Assembly: GCA_020881835.1 (NCBI GenBank)
Contig: CP052876.1
Location: 682,001 to 746,000 of the forward strand
Direction: 5' to 3'
Length of the DNA: 64,000 bases
Source of the DNA: Kineosporiaceae bacterium SCSIO 59966
GTDB taxonomy: Bacteria; Actinomycetota; Actinomycetes; Actinomycetales; SCSIO-59966
Shown: positions 41,888 to 50,200 of the stretch, piece after piece
Layout: every line of letters starts with the position of its first letter
Numbering within the stretch: the first letter of the stretch is position 1
Notes under the pieces: generated by a model
Seen by the model: only the letters and a program-made list of their open reading frames with translations
The model's database searches: none
Told to the model about the DNA's origin: nothing
Translations under genes and position numbers: made by a program

Positions 41888-42864
41888 CGCGGGCGCACCT
41901 GGTCGGCGAGGTCGAGCGCGGCCGCCGCGATGGCGGCGCTGGCCTCGACGTCGGTCATCAGCAGCGGACGGGCCACGACCGGCGCCGCCGACCCGCCGGG
42001 GACCCGGCGCAGGTCGGCGTCCGCGGTGTCGACGAGCCACCCGTCGAGCAGGTCGGCGTACAGGCCCGCGACCGCCTCGGCGGTGGGCGGTAGACCCAGC
42101 ACGGCGAGGCACTTGTCGGCCATCCCGCGCACCGGGGCCCCGCCGATCACCGGGGAGACGCCGATCACCGGGGCCCGGGTGCCGCGCAGGGCGTCCCGGA
42201 CGCCGGGCACCGCGAGGATCGTGCCGATCGACACCACTGGGTTGCTCGGCGGGAGCAGGACGACGTCGGCGTCCCGGAGTGCGTCCAGCACGCCGGGCGC
42301 CGGGCGGGCCTGCTCGGCGCCGACCGCGACGATCCGCTGCGCCGGCAGGCCGGCCCGGTGGCGGACCCACCACTCCTGGAAGTGCATCGCCCGCTGCCCG
42401 CCGGGCTCGTCCTCCACGACGACGTGGGTCTCCACGGAGTCGTCGCTCATCGGCAGCAGGGTCACCCCCGGCTGCCAGCGCGCGCACAGCGCGGCGGTCA
42501 CCTGGGACAGCGGGTAGCCGAGCCCCAGCAGGTGGGTGCGCAGCACGTGGGTGGCGACGTCCCGGTCGCCGAGGGTGAACCACTGCTCGACGCCGTACGC
42601 GGCGAGCTCCTCGGCGACCGTGGAGGTCTCCTCGCGGCGGCCCCAGCCCCGCTCCTCGTCGACCCCGCCGCCCAGGGTGTACATGACCGTGTCGAGGTCC
42701 GGGCAGACCCGCAGGCCGTGCAGGGTGATGTCGTCGGCGGTGTTGGCGACCACGGTCACCTCGGCGTCCCGCCGGGCTGGGTCGCCCGAGGTGCGCAGCG
42801 AGTGCAGCAGGCCGCGGAGGAACCGGGCCCCTCCGACGCCGCCGGTCAGGGCCGTCACGCGCAT
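41884..42864 (-). CDS. cofD: 2-phospho-L-lactate transferase (FbiA/CofD)
   Basis: 326 residues. It moves the phospholactyl (or phosphoenolpyruvyl) group to the deazaflavin Fo in F420 synthesis. The N-terminal loop ALTGGVGGARFLRGL, VVANTADDITLHGLRVCPDLDTVMYTLGG, VLLPPSNPVVSIGTIL and GVSPVIGGAPVRGMADKCL are family signatures. The ATG at 42864 follows GAGGAT at 7 nt, a weak -10. It overlaps cofE by 4 bp, so both F420 enzymes are coupled. Divergent from whiB. Confidence 0.96.
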   Translation of the reverse strand: MRVTALTGGVGGARFLRGLLHSLRTSGDPARRDAEVTVVANTADDITLHGLRVCPDLDTVMYTLGGGVDEERGWGRREETSTVAEELAAYGVEQWFTLGDRDVATHVLRTHLLGLGYPLSQVTAALCARWQPGVTLLPMSDDSVETHVVVEDEPGGQRAMHFQEWWVRHRAGLPAQRIVAVGAEQARPAPGVLDALRDADVVLLPPSNPVVSIGTILAVPGVRDALRGTRAPVIGVSPVIGGAPVRGMADKCLAVLGLPPTAEAVAGLYADLLDGWLVDTADADLRRVPGGSAAPVVARPLLMTDVEASAAIAAAALDLADQVRPR

Positions 42865-42891
42865 GGGCCGCATCCTCGCAGGGCCGGCGCG

Positions 42892-42932
42892 CCGCTGCGC
42901 CGACCGGGTCGACCGCTGCGCCGACCGGGTCG
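42892..42932. repeat. 20-bp direct repeat upstream of whiB
   Basis: Two identical copies of CCGCTGCGCCGACCGGGTCG at 42892-42911 and 42913-42932 (21-bp period), upstream of the whiB -35 box. They might bind a regulator. Confidence 0.75.
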
Positions 42933-42960
42933 TCCGTTCGGCCGGATAGCAGACCAGGGC

Positions 42961-42990
42961 TTGACGCGGGCCGTACGACACGCGTGTAAT
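42961..42990 (+). promoter_or_regulatory. whiB promoter
   Basis: TTGACG (42961-42966), 18-bp spacer and TGTAAT (42985-42990). It is one of only two places in the window with a recognisable -35. It leaves a leader of about 60 nt. Confidence 0.6.
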
Positions 42991-43004
42991 TCCCTCCATG
43001 TCAC

Positions 43005-43022
43005 ACCCGGGGGCGCCCGGGT
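43005..43022 (+). promoter_or_regulatory. Hairpin in the whiB leader
   Basis: ACCCGGG-GGCG-CCCGGGT forms a 7-bp stem with a 4-nt loop in the whiB 5' leader, some 37 nt before the start codon. Confidence 0.45.
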
Positions 43023-43059
43023 CGGGGCGGACCAGGGCGGGCGACGAAGGGTCGGGCGG

Positions 43060-43368
43060 ATGTCTCCTATCGAGAACCTGACGGACTGGGCGGCCGGCGT
43101 CCCGGTGGGGGAGGCCATCGTGCTCGACCCCCGCTTCGAGGACGACGCCGAGCTGCAGTGGCAGGAGCGCGCCCTGTGCGCGCAGACCGACCCGGAGGCG
43201 TTCTTCCCCGAGAAGGGCGGCTCGACCCGGGAGGCCAAGAAGGTCTGCGCCTCCTGCGAGGTGCGGGTCGAGTGCCTCGAGTACGCGCTCACCCACGACG
43301 AGCGGTTCGGCATCTGGGGCGGCCTGAGCGAGCGGGAGCGCCGCCGGGTGAAGAGGCAGGCGGTCTGA
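43060..43368 (+). CDS. whiB: WhiB-family Fe-S transcriptional regulator
   Basis: 102 residues. The four iron-sulfur cysteines are C40, C63, C66 and C72 (C...CxxCxxxxxC), followed by the GIWGG turn and a basic tail RERRRVKRQ for DNA contact. Context next to cofD/cofE and before manB matches mycobacterial whiB2/whmD, a regulator of division and septation. The ATG at 43060 has a GAAGGG Shine-Dalgarno. The TGA overlaps a CTG that begins the next frame. Confidence 0.95.
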   Translation: MSPIENLTDWAAGVPVGEAIVLDPRFEDDAELQWQERALCAQTDPEAFFPEKGGSTREAKKVCASCEVRVECLEYALTHDERFGIWGGLSERERRRVKRQAV

Positions 43369-46300
43369 GCCTGGCACTGGACCTCGGCGCCGTCGGCGTC
43401 GCCCCGACGGTCGACCGGCCGCCGACCCAGCGGCTGCCCGGTCCGGCCCGGGTCACCGCCGTCCTCGTCGTCCACAACGGGGTCCGCTGGCTGCCGCGGA
43501 CCCTGGCCGCGCTCGACGCTCAGACCCGCCGCCCGGACGTCGTCCTCGCGGTCGACACCGGTTCCGTCGACGGCAGCGGCCACCTGCTCGCCGCGTCCCT
43601 CGACGACGTCGTCGTCACCTCCCCCCGCACCGGCCTGCTCGACGCCGTGCGGGCCGCGCTGAGCGACCGGGAGGCTGCCCGGCTCACCCCCGCCCCCGAC
43701 CCGCGCCGTCCCGACGAGGCCCCGGACGCGGCCACCCCGGCGCCGGCCCGGGACTGGGTGTGGGTGCTGCACGACGACTCCGCCCCCGCCCCCGACGCCC
43801 TGGAGCGGCTGCTCGCCGCCGTCGAGGTGGCCCCCTCCGTCGCGGTGGCCGGGTGCAAGGAGACCTCCTGGCACGACGCCGGCCGGCTCGTCCGCACCGG
43901 GTTCACCACGAGCCGTCTCGGGCGCGTCGTCACCGGCGTCGAGCCCGGCGACGTCGACCAGGGCCAGACCGACGCCCGGGACGACGTGCTGGCGGTCGGC
44001 AGCGCGGGCATGCTCGTGCGCCGCGACGTGTGGGACGAGCTCGGCGACGCCGACCCCGCGACCCCGGTCGTCGGCGCGGACCTCGACCTGTGCGTGCGGG
44101 CCCGCCTGGCCGGGCACCGGGTCGTCGTCGTCCCCTCGGCCGTCGTCGCCCACGCGGACGCCGGTCGCACCGGTTCGCGGGTTGACGCGCCGCTGCAGCG
44201 TCGCGGCCGGGCGTGGACCACCCGCCGCGTCGTCGCCCACCGCCGGCTCGTGGAGACCCCCGCGCTGCTGCTGCCGCTCACCGCGCTCGCCCTGCTCGCC
44301 GGCGGCCTGCTGCGGCTGCTGGCCCGCACTGCCGCCACCGAGCCGCGCCGCGGTCTCACCGAGCTCGGCGCGGTGCTCGCCGCCCTGGGCCGGCCCGACC
44401 TCGTCTGGCGGGCCCGGCGCCGGCTGGCGCGGGTGCGGCGGGTGCCGCGGCGCACCCTCGCCCCGTTGCGCGCCCCCGCCACCGAGGTGGCCCGCTGGCA
44501 CCGTGACCGCTGGGCCCGCCGCCGTCACCGCCGCGTCGCCGGGCTCGTCCCGCTCGAGGTGGCCGCGCCGTCCCCGGCCCGCCGTCGCACCGCGCTGCTG
44601 CTCGGCGTCCTGCTCACCGCGGTCCCGCTCGTCGCCCTGCACCGGCTGCTCGGGCCCGGCCCGGTCTCCGGCGGCGCCCTCGCCCCGGCCCCCGAGGACC
44701 TCGGCACCCTGTGGCAGTCCGCCCGCTCGACGTGGCTGGACGCCGGTCTCGGCGCCCCCGGCCCGGCGGACCCGCTGCTCACCGTCCTGGCCGCCCTGGC
44801 GGTCCCGTTCACCGCACCCGACCTCGCCGTGCACGTGCTGGTCCTGGCCGCCGTCCCGCTCGCCGGGCTCGGCGCGTGGGCCGCCGCCGGCGCGGCGACG
44901 TCCTCGGTGTGGCTGCGGGCCTGGGCAGCGCTGGTGTGGGCCGGCGCACCGGCCCTGCTCGTCGCCGTCGGCACCGGGCGGATCGGCTCCCTGCTCGCGC
45001 ACGCCGCCCTGCCCTGGGTCGCGCTCGGCGTCGCCCGCGCCGCCACCGCGCCCACCGCCCGGCGCGCCTGGACCACCGCCGCCGCGGCCGGGCTCGCCCT
45101 TGCCGTGGCTGCCGCCGGCGCGCCGGTGCTGCTGGTGCTGGGCACTGCGGCCGTCCTCGTCGTCGCGGCCGCGGCGCTGCGCCCCAGCCGGGGCCGGTCG
45201 CTGGCCCTGCTGTGGACGCCGCTGCCGGCCCTCGCGCTGTCCGCGCCGTGGCTGCCGGCCGCGCTCGCCGACCCCCGGCTGCTCGTCGCCGAGCCCGGCC
45301 GGCTGCTACCCGCCGACGCGCCGCCCGCCGATGTTCTACCCGCCTGGCAGCTGCTGCTCGGCCAGCCCGCCACGCCCGTGCCGTGGCCGGTGCCGGCGGA
45401 GCCGCTCGCCAGCACCCTCGCGGTCTGGGCCGGCGCGCCGCTGGTGGCCGTCGCCGTCCTCGCCCTGCTGCGCGGCGGGCCCCGCGGACGGGCCGTGCGC
45501 GCCGGGTGGCTCGTCGTCGCGCTCGGGCTCGCCGCCGCCGTGCTCGCCGTCCGGGTCGTCCTCGTCCCCGGCGCACCGGGCGAGCCGGCCGTGACCGGGT
45601 GGCCGGGCCCGGCCGTCTCCGTCGTCGTCCTCGGCCTGGTCGCCGCCGCGCTGGCCGGCGCGGACGGCGCGCGCACCCGGTTCGGCGCCGTGCGCGGCCG
45701 GCGCCCGCTGCGCGGCCGGCGTCCCCTGCTCGACTGGCGCCCGCTGCTCGTGGCCCCGCTGGCGCTGCTCGCCCTGCTCGCCCCGGCCGCCGTCCTGGGC
45801 GCCTGGACGTGGCAGCAGGCCACCGGCACCGCCGGCCCGGCCGTGCACGCTTCAGACGTCCACCGCGGCGAGGTGGCCGCGCTGCCCGCGGTCGCCGTCG
45901 ACGCCGCCACCTCCCCGGACCGCACCCGCACCCTCGTGCTGCGGCCCGAGGCCGACGGGGCGGTCGCGGCCGCCGTCACCCGCACCGCCACCGAGCGGCT
46001 CGACCGGCTCGCCACCGCGGTGACCCTGCGCGCCGGGCAGACCCCGGACGCCGCCGACGAGGCGCTGACGGCCGCCGTCGCCGGACTCGCCGGCCCGGCG
46101 TCCGCACGCACCGACCCCCGGGCGGCGCTCACCGACCTCGGCGTCGGGTACGTGCTGCTGCTGGACGCCGCCCAGGACGGCGACGGCGCTCACCCGCTGA
46201 CCGCGGACACGCTGGACGCCGTGGCCGGGCTGTCCCGCTCCGGGGAGGTCGACGACGGCGTGCTGTGGCGGGTGGTCCCGGCGTCCGGGGAGGACCCGGA

Positions 46301-46664
46301 CGCCGTCGACCGGGCCGCCAGGGTCCGGGTCCTGGACGCTGACGGCAGCCCGCAGGCCGTGCTGGCGTCCGGTCCCACGGACGTGCGCGCCCAGGTGCCC
46401 GCCGGGCAGGACGGACGCACCCTCGTGCTCGCCGAGCGCGCCGACCCCCACTGGAGCGCCTACCTCGACCACCGGCGGCTCGACCCGGTCGTCGTCGACG
46501 GCTGGGCGCAGGGCTTCGAGCTCGGCCCGCGCGGCGGCACCGTCGTCGTCCGGCACGACCCGCCGCTGCAGGGGCTCTGGGGACCGTTGCAGGTCGTCGT
46601 CCTCGGACTCACCGCCCTGCTCGCCCTGCCGCTGGGCGACGGCACCCGCAGGACGCCGCGATGA
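43365..46664 (+). CDS. Large GT2 glycosyltransferase with multispanning membrane domain
   Basis: 1099 residues if initiated at the CTG overlapping the whiB stop (CTGA); an in-frame GTG at 43272 would give a 93-nt overlap instead. The GT2 domain is N-terminal: VTAVLVVHNGVRWLPRTLAAL, VDTGSVDGSG, the acidic VLHDDSAPAPDALERL and VVGADLDLCVRARLAGHRVVVV. About a dozen hydrophobic helices follow (residues ~300-830), then an extracytoplasmic C-terminal domain and a last helix (LQVVVLGLTALLALPLG). It resembles the large membrane transferases beside whiB2 in other actinomycetes. It may glycosylate proteins or wall polymers; substrate unknown. Confidence 0.85.
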   Translation: MSLALDLGAVGVAPTVDRPPTQRLPGPARVTAVLVVHNGVRWLPRTLAALDAQTRRPDVVLAVDTGSVDGSGHLLAASLDDVVVTSPRTGLLDAVRAALSDREAARLTPAPDPRRPDEAPDAATPAPARDWVWVLHDDSAPAPDALERLLAAVEVAPSVAVAGCKETSWHDAGRLVRTGFTTSRLGRVVTGVEPGDVDQGQTDARDDVLAVGSAGMLVRRDVWDELGDADPATPVVGADLDLCVRARLAGHRVVVVPSAVVAHADAGRTGSRVDAPLQRRGRAWTTRRVVAHRRLVETPALLLPLTALALLAGGLLRLLARTAATEPRRGLTELGAVLAALGRPDLVWRARRRLARVRRVPRRTLAPLRAPATEVARWHRDRWARRRHRRVAGLVPLEVAAPSPARRRTALLLGVLLTAVPLVALHRLLGPGPVSGGALAPAPEDLGTLWQSARSTWLDAGLGAPGPADPLLTVLAALAVPFTAPDLAVHVLVLAAVPLAGLGAWAAAGAATSSVWLRAWAALVWAGAPALLVAVGTGRIGSLLAHAALPWVALGVARAATAPTARRAWTTAAAAGLALAVAAAGAPVLLVLGTAAVLVVAAAALRPSRGRSLALLWTPLPALALSAPWLPAALADPRLLVAEPGRLLPADAPPADVLPAWQLLLGQPATPVPWPVPAEPLASTLAVWAGAPLVAVAVLALLRGGPRGRAVRAGWLVVALGLAAAVLAVRVVLVPGAPGEPAVTGWPGPAVSVVVLGLVAAALAGADGARTRFGAVRGRRPLRGRRPLLDWRPLLVAPLALLALLAPAAVLGAWTWQQATGTAGPAVHASDVHRGEVAALPAVAVDAATSPDRTRTLVLRPEADGAVAAAVTRTATERLDRLATAVTLRAGQTPDAADEALTAAVAGLAGPASARTDPRAALTDLGVGYVLLLDAAQDGDGAHPLTADTLDAVAGLSRSGEVDDGVLWRVVPASGEDPDAVDRAARVRVLDADGSPQAVLASGPTDVRAQVPAGQDGRTLVLAERADPHWSAYLDHRRLDPVVVDGWAQGFELGPRGGTVVVRHDPPLQGLWGPLQVVVLGLTALLALPLGDGTRRTPR

Positions 46665-48148
46665 ACCGGCCGGCCTGGACCCGGGTGCTCACCGGTGTCG
46701 CCGTCCTCGCCCTCACCGGCGGCGTCGTGGCCACCGCCGGCGCGCTGCCGGACCCGGCGCCGCAGGAACCGGTTGCGCCGCAACGGGTCGCGCTCCCCGC
46801 CGGGGACGCCGTCCGGGTCTGCCCGCCGGCGCCTCGGCTGCTGCAGACCGCCGACGCCCCAGGTACCGACGAGGCGCTGGCCGCCCGGGCCGCCACGACG
46901 GCGACGTTGCGGGCTCTCGCCCCCGGCTCGCAGCTCGACCGGGCTGGGGCGGTGCTGCGGGCCGCCCCGCCCGCCGGGGAGCCTGCCGGCGAGCCGGCCG
47001 TCCTGGCCGCAACCGCCACCGCCCTCACCCCCGAGGGGGACCTGCGCGGGCTGGCCGTCGCCGACTGCCCGGCGCCGGTCGAGGACGGCTGGGCGGTGGC
47101 CGGCACCGTCGCCGCCGGCTGGGCGAACCGGCTCGTGCTGACCAACCCGGGTGCTACCCCGGTCGTCGTCGACGTCACCGTGCTGACCGGCGCCGGAGCG
47201 GTTGCGCCGCAACCGGTCCAGGGCCTCGCGCTGGCCCCGGGGGAGAGCACCGAGATCCTCCTCGACGCCCTCGTCCCGGACGCCGGACCGCTCGCCGTCC
47301 GGGTCGAGGCGGCCGGGGGCCGGGTCGCGGCCGCGGTGCTGCAGAGCCGGCTCGACGGGCTGCTGCCCCAGGGCGTCGCCACCGTCGGTGCCACCGCAGA
47401 CCCGGCCGAGCACCTCGTCGTCCCGGGTGCCGTCGTCCGTGGCGGCTCGCCGGCCCCGCGGCTGCGGGTCGCCGTCCCCGGCGAGGAGGACGCCGTCGTC
47501 CGCTGGGCACTGCTCGGCCCCGACGGTCCGGTCTCCGCCGACGGGGCCGCCGCGGCTACCGTGCCGGCCGGCACCGTCGCCGAGGTGCCGCTCGACGGGC
47601 TGCCCGACGGGGACTACACGGTGGTTCTCGACGCGGACGTGCCGGTGCTCGCCGGGGTCCGCTCCCGGCTCGGCGCCAGCGGCCGGCCCGCCGACATCGG
47701 CTGGGCGGCCGCCACGCAGCCCCTCGGCGACGGCGCGCTGGTCGCCCTGCCAGGCGGGCCGGACGGGCCGGACGGGGACGTCGAGACGCGGCTGCTGCTC
47801 GCCGCCCCCGACGGCGCCGCCGACGTCACCGTGCGCGCCGTGGACGCCGACGGGGCCCAGCTCGCGGTCACCGAGGTGCCGGTCGCGGCCCACTCGACGA
47901 CGGTCGCCGACCTCGACGCAGACCGGGGCGCAGAGCCGGGCGAGGACCAGGCGGCAGGCTGGGGCCGGGCGGCAGGCTGGTGGGTCGAGGCCGCAGGCGA
48001 GGGAGCGGCGACCGTGACCGCGTCGCTGCTCGTGCTCGCCGACGCGGCCGACGGCGGCCGGCTGCTGTCCGTCGTCCCGGTGCGCCCGTTGCCGGACCCC
48101 CCCGGGGACGTCGAGGTGCGCGTCCCGCTGCCCGGGCGCTGGCCCTGA
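46661..48148 (+). CDS. DUF5719-family secreted/lipid-side protein
   Basis: 495 residues with an N-terminal signal/anchor helix (VLTGVAVLALTGGVVATAGAL). The rest is beta-rich repeats of Ig-like character (RLVLTNPGATPVVVDVTVLTGAG, GLALAPGESTEILLDALVPDAGPLAVRVEAAGGRVAAAVLQSRLDG). This fits DUF5719, found next to the large GT2 in actinomycetes. It is coupled to that gene by an ATGA overlap, so it probably works with it outside the membrane. Function unknown. Confidence 0.82.
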   Translation: MNRPAWTRVLTGVAVLALTGGVVATAGALPDPAPQEPVAPQRVALPAGDAVRVCPPAPRLLQTADAPGTDEALAARAATTATLRALAPGSQLDRAGAVLRAAPPAGEPAGEPAVLAATATALTPEGDLRGLAVADCPAPVEDGWAVAGTVAAGWANRLVLTNPGATPVVVDVTVLTGAGAVAPQPVQGLALAPGESTEILLDALVPDAGPLAVRVEAAGGRVAAAVLQSRLDGLLPQGVATVGATADPAEHLVVPGAVVRGGSPAPRLRVAVPGEEDAVVRWALLGPDGPVSADGAAAATVPAGTVAEVPLDGLPDGDYTVVLDADVPVLAGVRSRLGASGRPADIGWAAATQPLGDGALVALPGGPDGPDGDVETRLLLAAPDGAADVTVRAVDADGAQLAVTEVPVAAHSTTVADLDADRGAEPGEDQAAGWGRAAGWWVEAAGEGAATVTASLLVLADAADGGRLLSVVPVRPLPDPPGDVEVRVPLPGRWP

Positions 48149-48152
48149 GGCC

Positions 48153-48563
48153 TCAAGGGTGCCCAGCTGGTGTCACGGCCGACACGCCGGGTAGGTCGGC
48201 GAAGCGGGCCCGGGAGTCGAGCGACAGGATGGTCCGACGGTGCTCGACCGCATGGGCGGCGATCATGAGGTCGTGCGCTCCACGTGGAGTCCCGGCCCGA
48301 CGGGTGTGTGCCAGTAGCCGCGCGTGCTCGGTGGCCGTGCGTTCGGTGTAGTCGAGCACCGCCACGGCAGAAGTGATCGTGGCGAGGACCCGAGCCCGGG
48401 AGGCGGCGCGCTCGACGGTACGGGCGAGCTCGATCCCGGTGCGGAACTCCGCGACGGTGATCGCCGCGATCGCGAGGTCGTCCTCGTCCAGCTGTGCCCG
48501 GTCGATCGTTCCTCGCTCGTAGGCGATGAGGGTCGAGGTGTCGAGGATCAGCGCGCGAGCCAC
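48153..48563 (-). CDS. vapC: PIN-domain ribonuclease toxin (VapC type)
   Basis: 136 residues. The acidic PIN residues are present: LILDTSTLIAYE (Asp8), ITVAEFRTG, GAHDLMIAAHA and LSLDSRARF. The product should cleave RNA, likely tRNA or rRNA, when free of antitoxin. The GTG at 48563 lies within the antitoxin gene (16-bp overlap), the usual toxin-antitoxin layout. Convergent with the DUF5719 gene, 4 bp apart. Confidence 0.92.
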   Translation of the reverse strand: MARALILDTSTLIAYERGTIDRAQLDEDDLAIAAITVAEFRTGIELARTVERAASRARVLATITSAVAVLDYTERTATEHARLLAHTRRAGTPRGAHDLMIAAHAVEHRRTILSLDSRARFADLPGVSAVTPAGHP

Positions 48564-48799
48564 GGATCATCCAGGCGTAGGAGCGATGTGGCGCTCTCGA
48601 TGTCCGCCTCGATGTCGTCGTCCAGGGGTGGTAGATCCTTGAGGGCCTCCCGCAGAGCCTTCCCAGTCGTCGGTGCCGCTGGTCGAATCTCGGCGACGAC
48701 GTGTCCGGCGCGGGTGATGGAGACCGTCTCGCCGCGCTCCACCGCGTCAAGCAACTCCGAGAAGCCTCTGGAGGCTTCGGTGGCTGTGATCGTCCGCAC
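48548..48799 (-). CDS. vapB: Phd/YefM-type antitoxin
   Basis: 83 residues. ATEASRGFSELLDAVERGETVSITRAGHVVAEI is the Phd/YefM DNA-binding domain; the acidic C-terminus (DDDIEADIESATSLL) should wrap the toxin. The GTG at 48799 follows TACTCT at 6 nt (leaderless). The promoter contains a direct repeat that may be the operator for autoregulation. Confidence 0.9.
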   Translation of the reverse strand: MRTITATEASRGFSELLDAVERGETVSITRAGHVVAEIRPAAPTTGKALREALKDLPPLDDDIEADIESATSLLRLDDPWLAR

Positions 48800-48805
48800 C
48801 CGACC

Positions 48806-48824
48806 AGAGTATCTGATTATCTGA
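48806..48824 (-). promoter_or_regulatory. vapBC -10 box and direct-repeat operator
   Basis: TACTCT (48811-48806) lies 6 nt before the antitoxin GTG. Immediately upstream, TCAGATA occurs twice (48824-48818 and 48816-48810) in a strikingly AT-rich patch. Antitoxin binding there would block the promoter. Confidence 0.5.
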
Positions 48825-48837
48825 CGGACGGTGGTCC

Positions 48838-50145
48838 TCAGACCACCGGACGCCCGAGCGCGCGGTAGGTCCAGCCCGCGTCCCGCCACGCGGCCGGGTC
48901 GAGGGCGTTGCGGCCGTCGACGAGGTGACGCCGGCGCACCACCGCACCGAGCGCCGCCGGGTCCAGCGCCCGGTACTGCGGCCACTCGGTGAGCAGCAGG
49001 ACGACGTCCGCGCCGGTGGCCGCCTCCTCCGCGGTGTCCGCGTAGGCCAGTCCCGGGTACAGCCGCCGGGCGTTCTCCAGCGCCGCGGGGTCGGTGACGA
49101 CGACGTCCCCGCCCTGCAGCTGGACCTGCGCGGCGACGTTGAGTGCCGGGGAGTCCCGGATGTCGTCGCTGTGCGGCTTGAACGCGGCGCCGAGCACGGC
49201 GACCTTGTGCCCGATGAGCGACCCGCCGCACGCCTCGCGGGCCAGGTCCACCATCCGGGAGCGGCGCCGCATGTTGATCGCGTCGACCTCCCGCAGGAAG
49301 GTCAGCGCCTGGTCGGCGCCCAGCTCGCCGGCCCGGGCCATGAACGCCCGGATGTCCTTGGGCAGGCAGCCGCCGCCGAAGCCCAGCCCGGCGTTGAGAA
49401 AGCGTCGGCCGATCCGGTCGTCGTAGCCGATCGCGTCGGCCAGCTGGACGACGTCCGCGCCGGCCGCCTCGCACACCTCCGCCATCGCGTTGATGAAGGA
49501 GATCTTCGTGGCGAGGAAGGCGTTCGCGGCGACCTTGACCAGCTCGGCGGTGGCGAAGTCGGTGACGACCACCGGGGACCCCTGCGCGATCGGCGTGGCG
49601 TACACCTCCCGCAGCCGCTTCTCCGCCTCGGCCGAGCGGACGCCGAGCACGAGCCGGTCGGGGTGCACGGTGTCCTCGACGGCGTGCCCCTCGCGGAGGA
49701 ACTCGGGGTTCCAGGCCAGCTCGAGGTGCGGGGCGTCCCGCTCGAGCACCGCGGCCAGCCGGGCGGCGGTGCCCACCGGCACCGTCGACTTGCCGACGAC
49801 CAGGGCCGGGGAGCGCAGGTGCTCGACGAGGGCGGCGACGGCCGCGTCGACGAAGGAGGTGTCGGCGGCCAGCTCACCGGCCCGCTGCGGGGTGCCGACG
49901 CAGACGAAGACGACCTCGGCGCCGTCGAGGTCCGCCGGGTCGGTGCTGAACGACAGCCGGCCGGTGGTCAGGGTGCGCTCGAGCAGCTCGCCGAGCCCGG
50001 GCTCGAAGAACGGCGCCTGCGCGGCGGACAGCCGGGCCACCTTGTCGGCGTCGACGTCGTGGCCGACGACCTCGTGGCCGAGCTCGGCCATCGACGCGGC
50101 GTGCACCGCGCCGAGGTAGCCGCAGCCGACGACACCGACCCTCAC
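48838..50145 (-). CDS. UDP-glucose 6-dehydrogenase
   Basis: 435 residues. The NAD loop is GVVGCGYLGAVHAASMAELG; conserved parts include GKSTVPVGTAARL, WNPEFLREGHAVEDTVHPDRLVLG, the active-site Cys in LGFGGGCLPKDIRAF and VLGAAFKPHSDDIRDSPAL. These are the UDP-glucose type, unlike the dehydrogenase at 19654. The product is UDP-glucuronate for wall or capsule polymers. The GTG at 50145 with a GAGGG Shine-Dalgarno gives the usual N-terminus; a GTG at 50217 would add 24 acidic residues and overlap the upstream gene. Confidence 0.95.
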   Translation of the reverse strand: MRVGVVGCGYLGAVHAASMAELGHEVVGHDVDADKVARLSAAQAPFFEPGLGELLERTLTTGRLSFSTDPADLDGAEVVFVCVGTPQRAGELAADTSFVDAAVAALVEHLRSPALVVGKSTVPVGTAARLAAVLERDAPHLELAWNPEFLREGHAVEDTVHPDRLVLGVRSAEAEKRLREVYATPIAQGSPVVVTDFATAELVKVAANAFLATKISFINAMAEVCEAAGADVVQLADAIGYDDRIGRRFLNAGLGFGGGCLPKDIRAFMARAGELGADQALTFLREVDAINMRRRSRMVDLAREACGGSLIGHKVAVLGAAFKPHSDDIRDSPALNVAAQVQLQGGDVVVTDPAALENARRLYPGLAYADTAEEAATGADVVLLLTEWPQYRALDPAALGAVVRRRHLVDGRNALDPAAWRDAGWTYRALGRPVV

Positions 50146-50200
50146 GCCGCTGCCCTCGTCCTCGTCTGCACGGTGATCTTCTCCGTCGTCCGTCGTCCGG

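Noticed and set aside
46771-47215. Palindromes around GTTGCGCCGCAAC at 46772-46784 and 47199-47215
   Set aside because: Both encode the same short peptide pattern (VAPQ) within the DUF5719 protein. They are best explained by codon use in a GC-rich gene, and lie far from any start.
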